This document shows positions 1-9,218 of a stretch of 64,000 nt of DNA, in pieces. Made by a program: the position numbers and the translations under genes. Position 1 is the first letter of the stretch. Each line of letters starts with the position of its first letter. Source of the stretch: Cannabis sativa (taxonomy: Eukaryota; Streptophyta; Magnoliopsida; Rosales; Cannabaceae); NCBI RefSeq assembly GCF_029168945.1, contig NC_083601.1, positions 16,024,160 through 16,088,159 of the forward strand, in the 5' to 3' direction. The notes beneath the pieces are model-generated. The model did not search any database. It was not told the DNA's origin and was given only the letters and a program-made list of their open reading frames with translations.

Positions 1-2
1 TG

Positions 3-80
3 TCGACTGTTTATCGACCAGTTATGAATGTTTGTTAATGTCGACAGAATGTCGACATGATGTCGATGTTATGTCGACAT
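3..80. repeat. TCGACA box array, 11-bp period (ULP1 side)
   Basis: TCGA cores start at 3 and 14, then at 41, 52, 63 and 74. The last four are spaced exactly 11 bp apart and mostly read TGTCGACA. The first two look like the tail of another group of four that begins before the window. The array lies just upstream of the protease gene's first visible exon. It belongs to the same repeat system as 5906-6281 and 6962-7208. Confidence 0.85.
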
Positions 81-128
81 TTCTTAACTTTTTTGACATT
101 TAAATTTGTTTGGTCTTTGATTTTTCAG

Positions 129-2990
129 ATGGCTCCCAGACTCATTATTCCAGCACCCGAGCATTTCACTGGCCGCGTCACATATAGGGGCACTGGAATT
201 TTTGCAAAAATCAAAGCTCGGTTTGAGGAGTTCAACCTTAATAACACGGCGAAGGAAAGCCGTTTCAGGAGCTTCTAGAATGTCGTACCACTGACATTCT
301 CCTCGGTGTTATTTCACCAGCTGATGCTCCACAAAATGAAAGTGGATGCTCAGGAGGAGTTGAGGATGAGGTTTTATGTTGGTCGGAAGGAGGTCCGATT
401 CGGGGTGCTGGAGTTTGCACTCATTACGGGTTTGGACTTCTCCTCGGGGCCAACAGAAGAGGAGAAGGCTGCGCAGGTCGCGCGCTCGGGGTCAGACCGA
501 TTGATCAACAAATATTTCAACCGGTCTGATAGTGTGAAGACAGAAGCACTCCAACTTCAGTTCACAAACTGCCAGAACCCGGAAGACTTGTACAAGCTCG
601 GCTTGTGCTTGTTTGTGGAGTCAGTGCTTCTGGGCCGCGAGGCCAACGCGCTGATCACGCCTCACATACTTAGATATGTGGAAGACCTCGAGTTCTTCTT
701 CCGGATTCCTTGGGGGAAGCACTCATTCGCCAGACTCATGCACTCGCTTCAGAAAGACATGTTGAAACAGAAGGCCAACTACGAGAAGAAGCTGAGTTCG
801 GATGTTCAGCACGAGTGCAAATACACAGCATATGGCTTCGCACCTGCAGTCTAATATTGGGCGTACGAGGCCATTTTGGAGGTTGGCAAGAGGTATGGCA
901 CGAACCACGGGATTCGGTTCCCCAGGATGCTTAGCTGGACGAGCAAAGGCGATATTGGGAAGAAAGACGTCAGCGCATTATTTTCTAGACGGGTATGATT
1001 TTCACTTATGTTCTGAATAATTATTTAACATAAATGCTTGTAATAAATGCTAAATGGTTTTATTTTGATATTTTTTAAACCATAAACAGAATCTGGAAGT
1101 GGTGAAGGGGCTACTTCCACGGACAGAGGAGGAGGCATTTGTGAGGACAATATCTTACGATGGTGTGGAGAACCTGGTTGATGATGTTGTGGATGACACA
1201 GAGGCTGAGGCAGGTAGTCAGGTACCAGAGACTCAGGTCCCAGACACTCAGGAAAGAGACACTCAGGTACCAATTTCTGGAACTTTTTTTTATGTCTTTA
1301 TTTTTTATTATTTTTTTTATATAGTGGAGGGTATATCGTATGCTTACCGTATTTTTTTGATATATATTTTTTCAGGCCACTGGTTCAGAACCTCAGCCCA
1401 GTGCACCATCTGCATCAGGCGTTCGGGGTGCCGAGTACACTGATTTAGTGGCTCGGTTGGATAGGATCGAGGCTGACACTCAGGGTCTGTATGCTGCTCA
1501 TGTCGAGCTGAAGAAGGCATACGAGACCAGCCATGTAGAGCTGAAGGGTGGTCAGAACGTAATTATGGAGCAGCTCAGAGACATATTGGCCATGTTGAAT
1601 CGTCCGCCAACGACAGCTTCAGCACCGGAGGCCCCAGCAGATCCATCTACCCCACCACCAGCTGCTTCACCCCCAGTAGAAGAGGATGAGGTCTTCCCCG
1701 ACGATTACGATCCTTATGAGGGAGCTCCAGCGACTCCGATCGAGGCACAACCTCTTATCCATGTACATGACACCGAGTCGCAGGGTGAGATTCTGTCCAT
1801 AGAGGCACAACCTGCAGTGGTTAAGAGTCGGAAGAGGAAGAGAAAGCCTCCTGTATGGTTCGGTGACTATACGGAGATGAAGAGGAGACATAGGCCATCT
1901 TCGACTTTTGATCCCCTGGAGCCACCGGATGAGAAATTGTTAACCACTTTCCGAAAGTGGTGTGTTGGACTCATTCCGAACCACCGACTTCGGGATTTGA
2001 GAAGTGGTGATTACGGTCCAGGATTCTTTTGGATAATGCTCACACCAAAGGAATGGCTTACAGATGACGTAAGTAAAGTATTTTATAATATTACTTCACT
2101 TTTCAACTTTATGTACAATGCAATTAATATATTTTTTTGTGTAACTGACATTTCCGTTTATATGCAGCATATAGATGCAGCAATGCATATGCTGAGGAGG
2201 CGACGCACCGACTATCCACTGACATTTCCTCAGAAGGGTATCATTCTCTCCACATTCGTGACCGCCATGATCAGCAGTGCATGGACGAGCCACAAGGGTC
2301 CGAGGAAAAACTTTAAATGGGAGGATTATATCCTGGACTACTGCACAGGGGCTCATAAGGTATTGTTTTAGTAAGATTTTAAATGTCAATTGTTTGGGAA
2401 GATTATTATGGTTTGTTAATTGTTTCGTTGTTCTCTGTAATTACAGTCCCAAGTCTTTGAGAGATGGAGGGGTAACGAGTTTATTTACTTCGTTCTGAAC
2501 CTTCCCACGGCAAGGCACTGGGTCACAGTTGAAGTCGACATAGAGCTGTGGAAAATTAATGTCTACGACTGTGATTCCAGCGTCTGTCATTGGACCGACA
2601 TGGAACCCATCATGAAGGTTTGGGCAGAACTGCTGCCCTCGCTACTCCTTGCAACCGGGGAATTTCCACATAACAACCAGATCATGGCGTTAGCTAACTG
2701 TGACATCACGGTGCTTCCAAAAATGCACGCGACTCGAGCCACTCACGACTTAGTTCCGAAGTCAGCAACCAGGTACATAGCGATAAAAAAGTACTATAGT
2801 ATTAAAATATGTTTTACGTTAGACTGACTTTACATTTTATTTTGCATTTAGTGGTGATTGTGGCGTGTATTGCATTGAGTATGTGGAGCATCTCATGATG
2901 CAGCGTGGATTGACCGATGTGACGCCAGACCGGATAGCCATGTTTCGTCAACGGTGGTGTGTCGATTTATTTTACCAAAATGTCGGCTGA
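129..2990 (+). pseudogene. Ulp1-like cysteine protease with DUF1985 domain (MULE cargo), two premature stops
   Basis: I read six exons in one consistent frame: 129-992, 1090-1266, 1376-2068, 2168-2359, 2447-2772 and 2852-2990, with GT-AG introns between them. The start is the ATG after TTTTTCAG, so an upstream exon is possible. Exon 1 holds a DUF1985 domain (motif FALITGLDFS). Exon 3 has a coiled-coil-like and proline-rich linker. The last three exons hold the C48/Ulp1 catalytic domain: His in ARHWVTVE, Asp in YDCDSS, and Cys in SGDCGVYC, the last formed across the 2772/2852 splice junction. Family members cleave SUMO or other ubiquitin-like tags; the substrate of MULE-borne versions is unknown. 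Exon 1 has in-frame stops at 276-278 (TAG) and 852-854 (TAA) in otherwise well conserved sequence, both explicable as Gln codons hit by C-to-T change. This copy is therefore probably dead although its splice sites and catalytic triad survive. Confidence 0.85.
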
Positions 2991-3252
2991 TTATATGTGT
3001 AATTATTGGGACATTGTATATTTTGTGTAATTCACATTACAGTTATGTATATATAGATTTTCTTTTCGTTCAAATTTTGATAATTATACGTGGTTTCAAA
3101 TATAAAATATCAACATTATTCAACAAAAATAACTATTAAACCTAAAAATAATTAAAATATTTGAAAAATATTCAACCTCAACAAAAATAAGTATGACAAA
3201 ATATGCATCATTACAATATATCAAATTTCCCAGCGAATACGTACAAGACGCC

Positions 3253-5892
3253 TCAGATGCGGGCTTTGCATGTTGCTCTGTTGTGGCCTGAAGCACCACA
3301 GCGGCTGCAGTTTCGTGGTACAGAACCTTTTTTATCACCAGACGGGAAACGGTTCTCCCGTCTTCTTCCAGCGTTGCTTTTTCTTGGACGACCTACAGGC
3401 TTCTTTTCCACAGGTACCCCAACTTTCATATTCTTGATGTGTTCTGGGAGAACCCAATCATCCTCGTCACCAGCGAGATTGATGGTATCATCGTAAATCT
3501 TCCTCCACGTTTCTTTTGAATAATAAGGTGAGCAAAGCGTGTACACACTTGTGTTCGTTTTCAATGCCGCGGCACATGCATGAAGGCAAGGGAAATTCAA
3601 TAACGTGAACACGCCGCAGGTGCATGTTCTTTCAACTAGATTCACATCACCACCTCTTTCACCGTTAGGTCCCCTACCAACGTTATACAAATTGGCTCCA
3701 TTTCGTTGGACGCGCCTGTACCTTGCATTTTCATGAATTTTTGCCAAGTTTTTTTCGAAGAGCGTGGCCAAAGGGGTGGCACATTTGTCAGCATTTTCGA
3801 GGCGATCAGCGAACCACGATTGGAGTGTGAACCTGATAAATTCAACCAAAGTAGTTATTGGATATTTCCTGAACTCTTCTGTGACACTATTGAAGCTTTC
3901 AGCAGCGTTGCTCGTCATGATGTTGTATCTATCGCCCAAACAATAAGGGTGAGCCCACTTCTCAAACCCTATACTCTCCACATATGCAGCAATGGCCGGA
4001 TTCATCTTTCTAAGCTTTTCGAACTCTCTATCGCATTCAGTCTTCGACCATGCGTAAGCAACATTATATATTTGGTTGTGAAAAGCATCAGTTTTGAATT
4101 TGGCGTTCACGTTCATAACAATGTGGTGATAGCATGCACAGTGGACTGCTTCGGGAAAAACGAGTTCAACAGCATGATCAATGCTTTGATGCCTATCTGA
4201 CACAAACACTAAGTTCTCAACCACGCCAATTGCTACCCTCAACTTCTGTAAGAAATACGTCCAGGAGTCGTTATTCTCACTGTCAACGATACCATAAGCA
4301 ACCGGCAACAATTGGTTGTTCGCATCGTATGCCACAGCAACTAACATTATACCGCCGTACTTCGTCTTCAAGAAGGTGCCATCGATACTCAAAACAGGAC
4401 GACAAAAAGAAAAGCCCCTTCTACATGCACCGAGTGATATAAAACAGTACTTGAACCGCTCATCCTCTAAGTACAAGTCAGTAATGGTACCTGGATTCTT
4501 CTGTTCCAGCATGTACAAGTACCCAGGAAGCTTCATGTATGAAAACTCAGGCGTACCCCTAGCATACGTAAGTCCCATCTCCCTGCACCTCCACGCCTTC
4601 ACATAACTCATACTGATACCGTAGTTGTCAAACATGTCCCTCTGTATGTCTTTAGCCTTGTACTTAGTTCCGTCTTGGGTGTACTTCCCCTTAATAAGGT
4701 GGCCAACTACCCATGGTGCTGCTTGACGGTGATCTGAACGTCTCGCATTCAAGTTACATGTGTGTTCATTGTGAAATACAGTGACCTCAAAGTTGTCAGA
4801 ATGCATCTTCTTCCTCCCCCTCAATCTCCATTTACAATCTGGAGCCTTGCATGTAACGTACAACACATCAGGGGATGACTTCTTCACCATCCACTCGAAA
4901 TTGTTATTAAGGGCAAACCTACCCACAACTTGTCTCAGTTCTTCCTTGTTTTCATAAAAATTACCAAGCTCTATCACCCCTGCTTCCTTACTTTGTAAAC
5001 AAGTAGTTAGCTCATGATTTTCCATTATATCTTCCTTTGTCCACATGGGAGCTTTGAACTTGGTACAAACTTCGAAAGAGGAGAACGTTGAGAACGTTGC
5101 ATGACGAGCATGTTCTTCAGTTCTGCCTGGTCGACTACTGCTAGTTCCAGGTGTAGTGCGATTTTCACTACGAGGTTGTCGTTCTCGCTGTGTACCTTGG
5201 TTACTCGGTACACACTCTAACCTCAACAATGGTCCCGCTACGGGTTCATCGACTGCTAAATCATGCTCATCGTCCATATTCAAATCTACAATAGGATCAT
5301 TATTATAGAAGGGTGTATCGAACTCTTCAAACTGATGAAATCCTGTCGCTTCTTGTTCTTGCCCTACATTGGTCGGAACATCAAAATTGGTCGGAACCTC
5401 TAAATTGGCCGGAACCTCCTCATTCACACCAATCCCAACATCTGTTTCGGGAACGCAAGACCCTACCACACTCCGAGGGAGAGGATTAGTAGGCGGCGTA
5501 GGCTCCGAATTCCCAACTTTTCTCACCTTGGTCACGAATAATGGCATAAACTCTGTATTTGACATTGTTGCCCTCATCTCTAAAAACGTTCTCAGTTGGC
5601 GTTCTCTCTTAATAACCTCTGGCGCAACCATTTTTCCCTTCATGTACAAGGAACAAATCTCCAACTTTAAATCATACGCTACCGGATCAACTTCCAACTC
5701 TTCATATAAAATTTGTCGCAGTTCTTGTAGGGTTGTCTCGGTTGTAACTGTCAACGTCAAGCTGCTATTTGCTTTGTAGATCCAATTATAATTCTCACAT
5801 AACCAAACACCATCGTACGATACAACAAGGAACACTTTGTCTCCTGCAATTGCAAACCAAAAAAACAAGGTGAGTAAAGGAAAAAACACCAA
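3253..5892 (-). CDS. mudrA-like: MURA-type Mutator transposase
   Basis: This is an open frame of up to 879 residues encoding the DDE transposase that cuts and inserts the element in the nucleus. Domains in order: an N-terminal PB1-like segment (about 17-110); an acidic, Asn-rich linker; a MuDR DNA-binding domain (about 305-375, ending HNEHTC); and the MULE transposase core. The core has Asp in SIDGTF near 503 and Asp in FVSDRH near 566, followed by a C-x2-HH segment and NAAESFN near 662. A SWIM zinc finger (CTCGVF, then CLHAC; about 755-775) and a C-terminal CCHC knuckle (CSRCGASGHNRATC) follow. The start is uncertain: a TTGCAG acceptor-like site precedes GAGACAAAG near residue 17, so the first residues may be intronic and the true first exon may lie upstream. 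No stop interrupts the frame, which sets it apart from most elements here. Length and domain set fit full-length family members. Confidence 0.9.
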   Translation of the reverse strand: MVFFPLLTLFFWFAIAGDKVFLVVSYDGVWLCENYNWIYKANSSLTLTVTTETTLQELRQILYEELEVDPVAYDLKLEICSLYMKGKMVAPEVIKRERQLRTFLEMRATMSNTEFMPLFVTKVRKVGNSEPTPPTNPLPRSVVGSCVPETDVGIGVNEEVPANLEVPTNFDVPTNVGQEQEATGFHQFEEFDTPFYNNDPIVDLNMDDEHDLAVDEPVAGPLLRLECVPSNQGTQRERQPRSENRTTPGTSSSRPGRTEEHARHATFSTFSSFEVCTKFKAPMWTKEDIMENHELTTCLQSKEAGVIELGNFYENKEELRQVVGRFALNNNFEWMVKKSSPDVLYVTCKAPDCKWRLRGRKKMHSDNFEVTVFHNEHTCNLNARRSDHRQAAPWVVGHLIKGKYTQDGTKYKAKDIQRDMFDNYGISMSYVKAWRCREMGLTYARGTPEFSYMKLPGYLYMLEQKNPGTITDLYLEDERFKYCFISLGACRRGFSFCRPVLSIDGTFLKTKYGGIMLVAVAYDANNQLLPVAYGIVDSENNDSWTYFLQKLRVAIGVVENLVFVSDRHQSIDHAVELVFPEAVHCACYHHIVMNVNAKFKTDAFHNQIYNVAYAWSKTECDREFEKLRKMNPAIAAYVESIGFEKWAHPYCLGDRYNIMTSNAAESFNSVTEEFRKYPITTLVEFIRFTLQSWFADRLENADKCATPLATLFEKNLAKIHENARYRRVQRNGANLYNVGRGPNGERGGDVNLVERTCTCGVFTLLNFPCLHACAAALKTNTSVYTLCSPYYSKETWRKIYDDTINLAGDEDDWVLPEHIKNMKVGVPVEKKPVGRPRKSNAGRRRENRFPSGDKKGSVPRNCSRCGASGHNRATCKARI

Positions 5893-5905
5893 AAAAAAAT
5901 AAAAA

Positions 5906-6281
5906 TCGACATCCCATCGATATCAATAGACATAATGTCGAGAAGCACAACACCAGAAATTAGGGCACTGATTGTCGACATTGTGTCGACATATTATCGA
6001 CATACAGTCGACAAAAACAACAACCATGCTCGTCATCGACATAATATCGACATACCATCGACATTCAATTGACAATTAAAAACGGTTGCACATTTAATGT
6101 TAATAAATTTTACCTACGTTCCCAACAACCCTTCCCAACTGAAACGTTGCATGTCAGACACGTGTCCTATCGACAACATATCGACATGAAGTCGACATGT
6201 CGTCGACAAATGTGTTAGCAGTTACACTAAATTGGCATGTTGTCGATATGATGTCGACATAGTATCGACATTCTGTCGACA
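5906..6281. repeat. TCGACA box quartets with 11-bp phasing (central array)
   Basis: TCGA cores begin at 5906, 5917 and 5938 (with a degenerate TAGA near 5927); at 5975, 5986, 5997 and 6008; at 6036, 6047 and 6058 (with a degenerate TTGACA at 6069); at 6170, 6181, 6192 and 6203; and at 6243, 6254, 6265 and 6276. Within each group the step is 11 bp. Groups lie about 61-73 bp apart apart from one double-length gap. Most boxes fit RTCGACA on the plus strand, and many are the full palindrome TGTCGACA. Confidence 0.9.
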
Positions 6282-6367
6282 AATACGCCATTTCATGCGT
6301 TTTCCCTGTACAGTTACGCATTTAATGACCATTAAATTTTCATACATTCCCAACATTTTTACTGCTC

Positions 6368-6374
6368 TATAAAA
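6368..6374 (+). promoter_or_regulatory. TATA box of the MULE small ORF
   Basis: TATAAAA within CTCTATAAAAGC lies 88 bp upstream of the ATG at 6462. That leaves room for a leader of roughly 55-60 nt. It follows directly on the phased box array, as expected for a promoter with upstream binding sites. Confidence 0.65.
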
Positions 6375-6461
6375 GCAAAGGGAAATCTTATTCATAAGTG
6401 CTCTTGTATTCTACCTATCTCTTACTCTTAAAAATTTCTCTTATTCTCTTAAGTTTGAAAT

Positions 6462-6791
6462 ATGGCCCCAAGAAAGAACGGCAAATTCCCCATCCTAACT
6501 CCTGAAGAGCTGAAGCAGGAGCCTGATGTTGGCATAGTTACTCCTGCAATGCAGAAAGTTTTGGACGCCGCTCGAGCTTTCGAAAGAGAACGAAATGGTA
6601 ACGAGTTCAGGTTCATGCAACTTGAAAGAGAATTTTGCAAAACTGGTGTATGGCCGGCTCCACCACCTGGGTTCCCCGAAGGATGCCGTCGTTGCAAACT
6701 GGGCATCTTCAACGGTAAACCGGTGAAGCCTGGAACATTATGCAAGTATTGCAAGGCTCACCCACAAGCCAAAGAATTTAAAAAAAAATAA
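6462..6791 (+). CDS. Small Cys-rich protein of unknown function carried by the MULE
   Basis: This is an intact 109-residue ORF with its own TATA box, in an element whose protease gene is broken. I do not recognise the family. The N-terminal 20 residues are basic and Pro-rich (MAPRKNGKFP). Residues 25-60 look helical and charged (ARAFERERNGNEF, MQLEREFCK). A WPAPPPGFPEG stretch leads into a four-cysteine module C75-x2-C78 ... C94-x2-C97 with H100, the spacing of a small zinc ribbon. The C-terminus is Lys-rich (KEFKKK). Size, basic charge and a possible zinc site suggest a nucleic-acid or transposase-binding accessory protein. Maize MuDR also encodes a second protein, MURB, needed for insertion; functional analogy is only inference and I see no sequence resemblance. 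The gene is bracketed by TCGACA arrays on both sides. Confidence 0.7.
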   Translation: MAPRKNGKFPILTPEELKQEPDVGIVTPAMQKVLDAARAFERERNGNEFRFMQLEREFCKTGVWPAPPPGFPEGCRRCKLGIFNGKPVKPGTLCKYCKAHPQAKEFKKK

Positions 6792-6961
6792 TTTCTTATG
6801 TTATGGTTTGTGGTGAGTTTATTTTATTTAATGTTTGTTTTTTTTTATGAACTTTTATTTTCTGTTTTTTTTTATGTTTTTTTATGTTATTTTTAATGAA
6901 CTTTATTTTCTGTTAATGTTATGTTATGTTTATGTTTTATCCACGGTATTTTTCCATTGCA

Positions 6962-7208
6962 TCGATATTTTGTCGACATGATGTCGACAAAATATCGACA
7001 ACTTCTTAAAAAAACAAAAATGCTTGTTGTCGACATTCTGTCGACAAACATGTCGACAAAATGTCGACAAATAGTTAATCCCAAGTTGGTTGCATGATGT
7101 CGACAACATGTCGACATTATGTCGACATAACGTCGATAATGGTCGTCCCTGACCTTTCCTTTGTAATCATCGACAAACCATCGACATATCATCGACATAT
7201 CATCGATA
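6962..7208. repeat. TCGACA box quartets with 11-bp phasing (right array)
   Basis: There are four groups of four TCGA cores: 6962/6973/6984/6995; 7030/7041/7053/7064; 7100/7111/7122/7133; and 7170/7181/7192/7203. Steps are 11 bp with a single 12. Group starts lie 68, 70 and 70 bp apart, so a higher-order unit of about 70 bp is visible. The array sits downstream of the small ORF, towards the right end of the MULE. Confidence 0.9.
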
Positions 7209-7714
7209 ACACTGGAAAACCCAGAAATCGACTGAAAAGCAGATCTGCCAGATCTCAACAATTTCAGACCAAAAAACAGCAGTTCCAACAATAAACACAC
7301 GTGTAACAATTTTAAACTACATAAAGTCAAACAAAATGCTTAAAATACAACTTACCCATTATAATGGTGTAAGATTCTTGAGTGATGTTGTATTGTGCTT
7401 CGGTTTTCCACCAACACCCACCGAGAAAACAACCATTCAACAGCAAATAAAGAGAGTGGGACGGATAGAGGGAAATTTTTTCATAAATTTTTCAATTTTT
7501 TCCTAGAGAGAGAGAGTGGTGCACGAGAGAGAGAGGGAAGAGGGAAGAGAGAGAGAGAGAAATACCACTTTCAGATTTTAGCTTTTTTTTTTTTTTAAAA
7601 AAAAAAGGTAAAATGGGAAGTTCATGTAATTAATGGACTACATTTGTACAAATTAAGGAAGGGTATAAATTTTGAAATGGCTTGTATTATTAGGGTCAAA
7701 AATTGAAATTTCCC
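7209..7714. other. Right subterminal region of the MULE, no gene
   Basis: No credible ORF. It contains a GA-rich microsatellite (7505-7561), T and A homopolymers near 7580-7605, and the inferred right terminus AAATTTCCC at 7706-7714. No long inverted partner can be checked because the left end is outside the window. Confidence 0.55.
7505..7561. repeat. GA-rich microsatellite
   Basis: Interrupted GAGAGA runs. Short ORFs across this stretch are low-complexity artefacts. Confidence 0.85.
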
Positions 7715-7887
7715 TTCTAAAATCACTCCAAAACTATTTTTCTCTTCTCTCCTTAATTTTCTCAATTTTAATATTTTATTAAAGCATAAATCTACAAATT
7801 GATATTTTACTATTATTTTAATAATTTTTCTAAAAAAAATAAATTTACAAATTGATATTTTACTATTATTTTAATTTTCTATAAAAA
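7715..7887. mobile_element. Helitron fragment cut by the MULE
   Basis: The sequence from TTCTAAAATCACTCC onward matches the interior of the neighbouring Helitron from 7932 almost base for base. It lacks the first 45 bases of the Helitron, exactly as if the MULE had inserted at TTCTAAAAT. The fragment ends where the second Helitron begins at 7888. Confidence 0.65.
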
Positions 7888-9075
7888 TCTATATATATCT
7901 ATAAAGGAGAAGTATGAGGCGGTGACATGATATTCTAAAATCACTCCAAAACTATTTTTCTCTTCTCTCCTTAATTCTCTCAATTTTAATATTTTATTAA
8001 AGCATAAATCTATAAATCCATATTTTACTATTATTTTAATAATTTTTCTAAAAAAAATAAATTTACAAATTGATATTTTACTATTATTTTAATTTTTAAT
8101 AAAAATATAAAATATTTAAAAAAATATATAAATTTACAAATTGATATTTTACTATTATTTAAATTTTCTATAAAAATATAAAATATTAAAGAAAAAATAA
8201 ATGTACAAATTGATATTTTACTATTATTTTAATTTTCTATAAAAATATAAAATATTTAAAAAAAACATAAATTTACAAATTGATATTTTACTATTATTTT
8301 AATTTTCTATAAAAATATTAAATATTTAAAAAAATAGAAAATAAGAAATAAATTCTAAAAAAATATTAAAACTTAAATCAAATATAATTTTCTCATAACT
8401 AAAATATCACATTTTTAATATTTTTTCTTTTTTTTTTTAATTAAGATATTTAAAAAATAATAATCAATATTTTAAAACATATTAATTAATAATAACAAAT
8501 GAATTTTTTTTTCTAATGTCATCAAAATATTAAAAATATTTAAAATTCGAGATGAAATCTAAGATTAAGATATAGATTTGGGAAATACAATAGTGACGAC
8601 TACAAGTGAACTACGGTAATGACAATTGATGTGATACAATGATGACAACAAGTGAGATACGGTGATGAAAATAAGTGAGATACAATACGGTAATGAAAGT
8701 AAGTGAGATACAATAAGATAACTAATGAGATATAATAGTAACAATAATTTTGAATGATCGAGATATGAAAATAATGTATTATGGGAAACACCGTGATTTT
8801 TTTCTACACCACCTTACTTGTTCATTTTTATAAAAATAATTTCTTTTAACAAAGTAATTTAAAATACTATATATAATAAATTTAAACTTCTTAATAAATA
8901 ATAATTAATAAAATTGTGCATTTAGTTTTTAATAAATAAATTATTAATAATAATATTACATAAGATAATATATTTATAATTTTAGTATATATTATAATTA
9001 TATTTTTAAGTAATTATTTATTATAATAATAAAAAAAGTTAAATTAGCCGCGCGAAGAGTGATTATATTACCTAG
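7888..9075 (+). mobile_element. Non-autonomous Helitron
   Basis: It starts with TC (TCTATATATATCTATAAAGG) and ends with CTAG. A GC-rich, partly decayed hairpin-like block GCCGCGCGAAG lies about 22 bases before the end. The flanks are A on the left and T on the right, the usual Helitron A/T target without duplication. At 1188 bp with no Rep/helicase ORF it is non-autonomous. The interior is extremely AT-rich and includes a 70-bp tandem repeat. Confidence 0.72.
8060..8340 (+). repeat. Tandem repeat, about 70-bp period, inside the Helitron
   Basis: GATATTTTACTATTATT recurs at 8072, 8143, 8212 and 8282, with ACAAATT before it and an ATAAAAATAT-type tail after most copies. Single related units also occur near 7801 and 7854 in the Helitron fragment. 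There is no coding potential. Confidence 0.8.
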
Positions 9076-9218
9076 TTTAGATATATACCAAACATTCAAA
9101 GAGCTCCGTTATCATTCTTTTTTCCACCCAAACAGATAAACAAAACAAGCCAAATAATTAAGCAAAATCGTTTAGTAGCAAATTAAAATAACATTTTGAC
9201 TATGAAAGAAAAACTCAA

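Larger units (their letters stand above)
5893..6461. promoter_or_regulatory. Divergent promoter region between transposase and small ORF
   Basis: This 569-bp spacer separates the start of the minus-strand transposase from the plus-strand small ORF. Bases 5906-6281 are filled with phased TCGACA boxes. A TATA box for the plus-strand gene follows at 6368-6374. I could not fix a TATA for the transposase side with confidence. Confidence 0.6.
1..7714. mobile_element. Mutator-like element (MULE) with Ulp1 cargo, left end outside window
   Basis: Three transcription units lie together: a Ulp1-type protease gene (+), a MURA transposase (-) and a small ORF (+). This pairing of MURA with a DUF1985/Ulp1 gene is known from plant Kaonashi/CUMULE-type MULEs. 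The protease and the transposase are convergent, with stops at 2990 and 3253. The transposase and small ORF are divergent. The right end is placed at 7714, where the sequence reads AAATTTCCC; its complement GGGAAATTT is also the terminus of the MULE at 39007. At 7715 the sequence switches to Helitron sequence that is found uninterrupted from 7932, which marks the boundary independently. The left terminus and the 9-bp target duplication cannot be tested because the element starts before base 1. Confidence 0.8.

Noticed and set aside
1025..1273. Minus-strand 82-residue ORF across Ulp1 exon 2
   Set aside because: It mirrors the repetitive VPETQVPDTQ coding on the plus strand.
5906..7208. CRISPR-like array
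   Set aside because: The repeats are 6-8 bp boxes at 11-bp steps with no 20-40 bp unique spacers, and the sequence is plant nuclear DNA.
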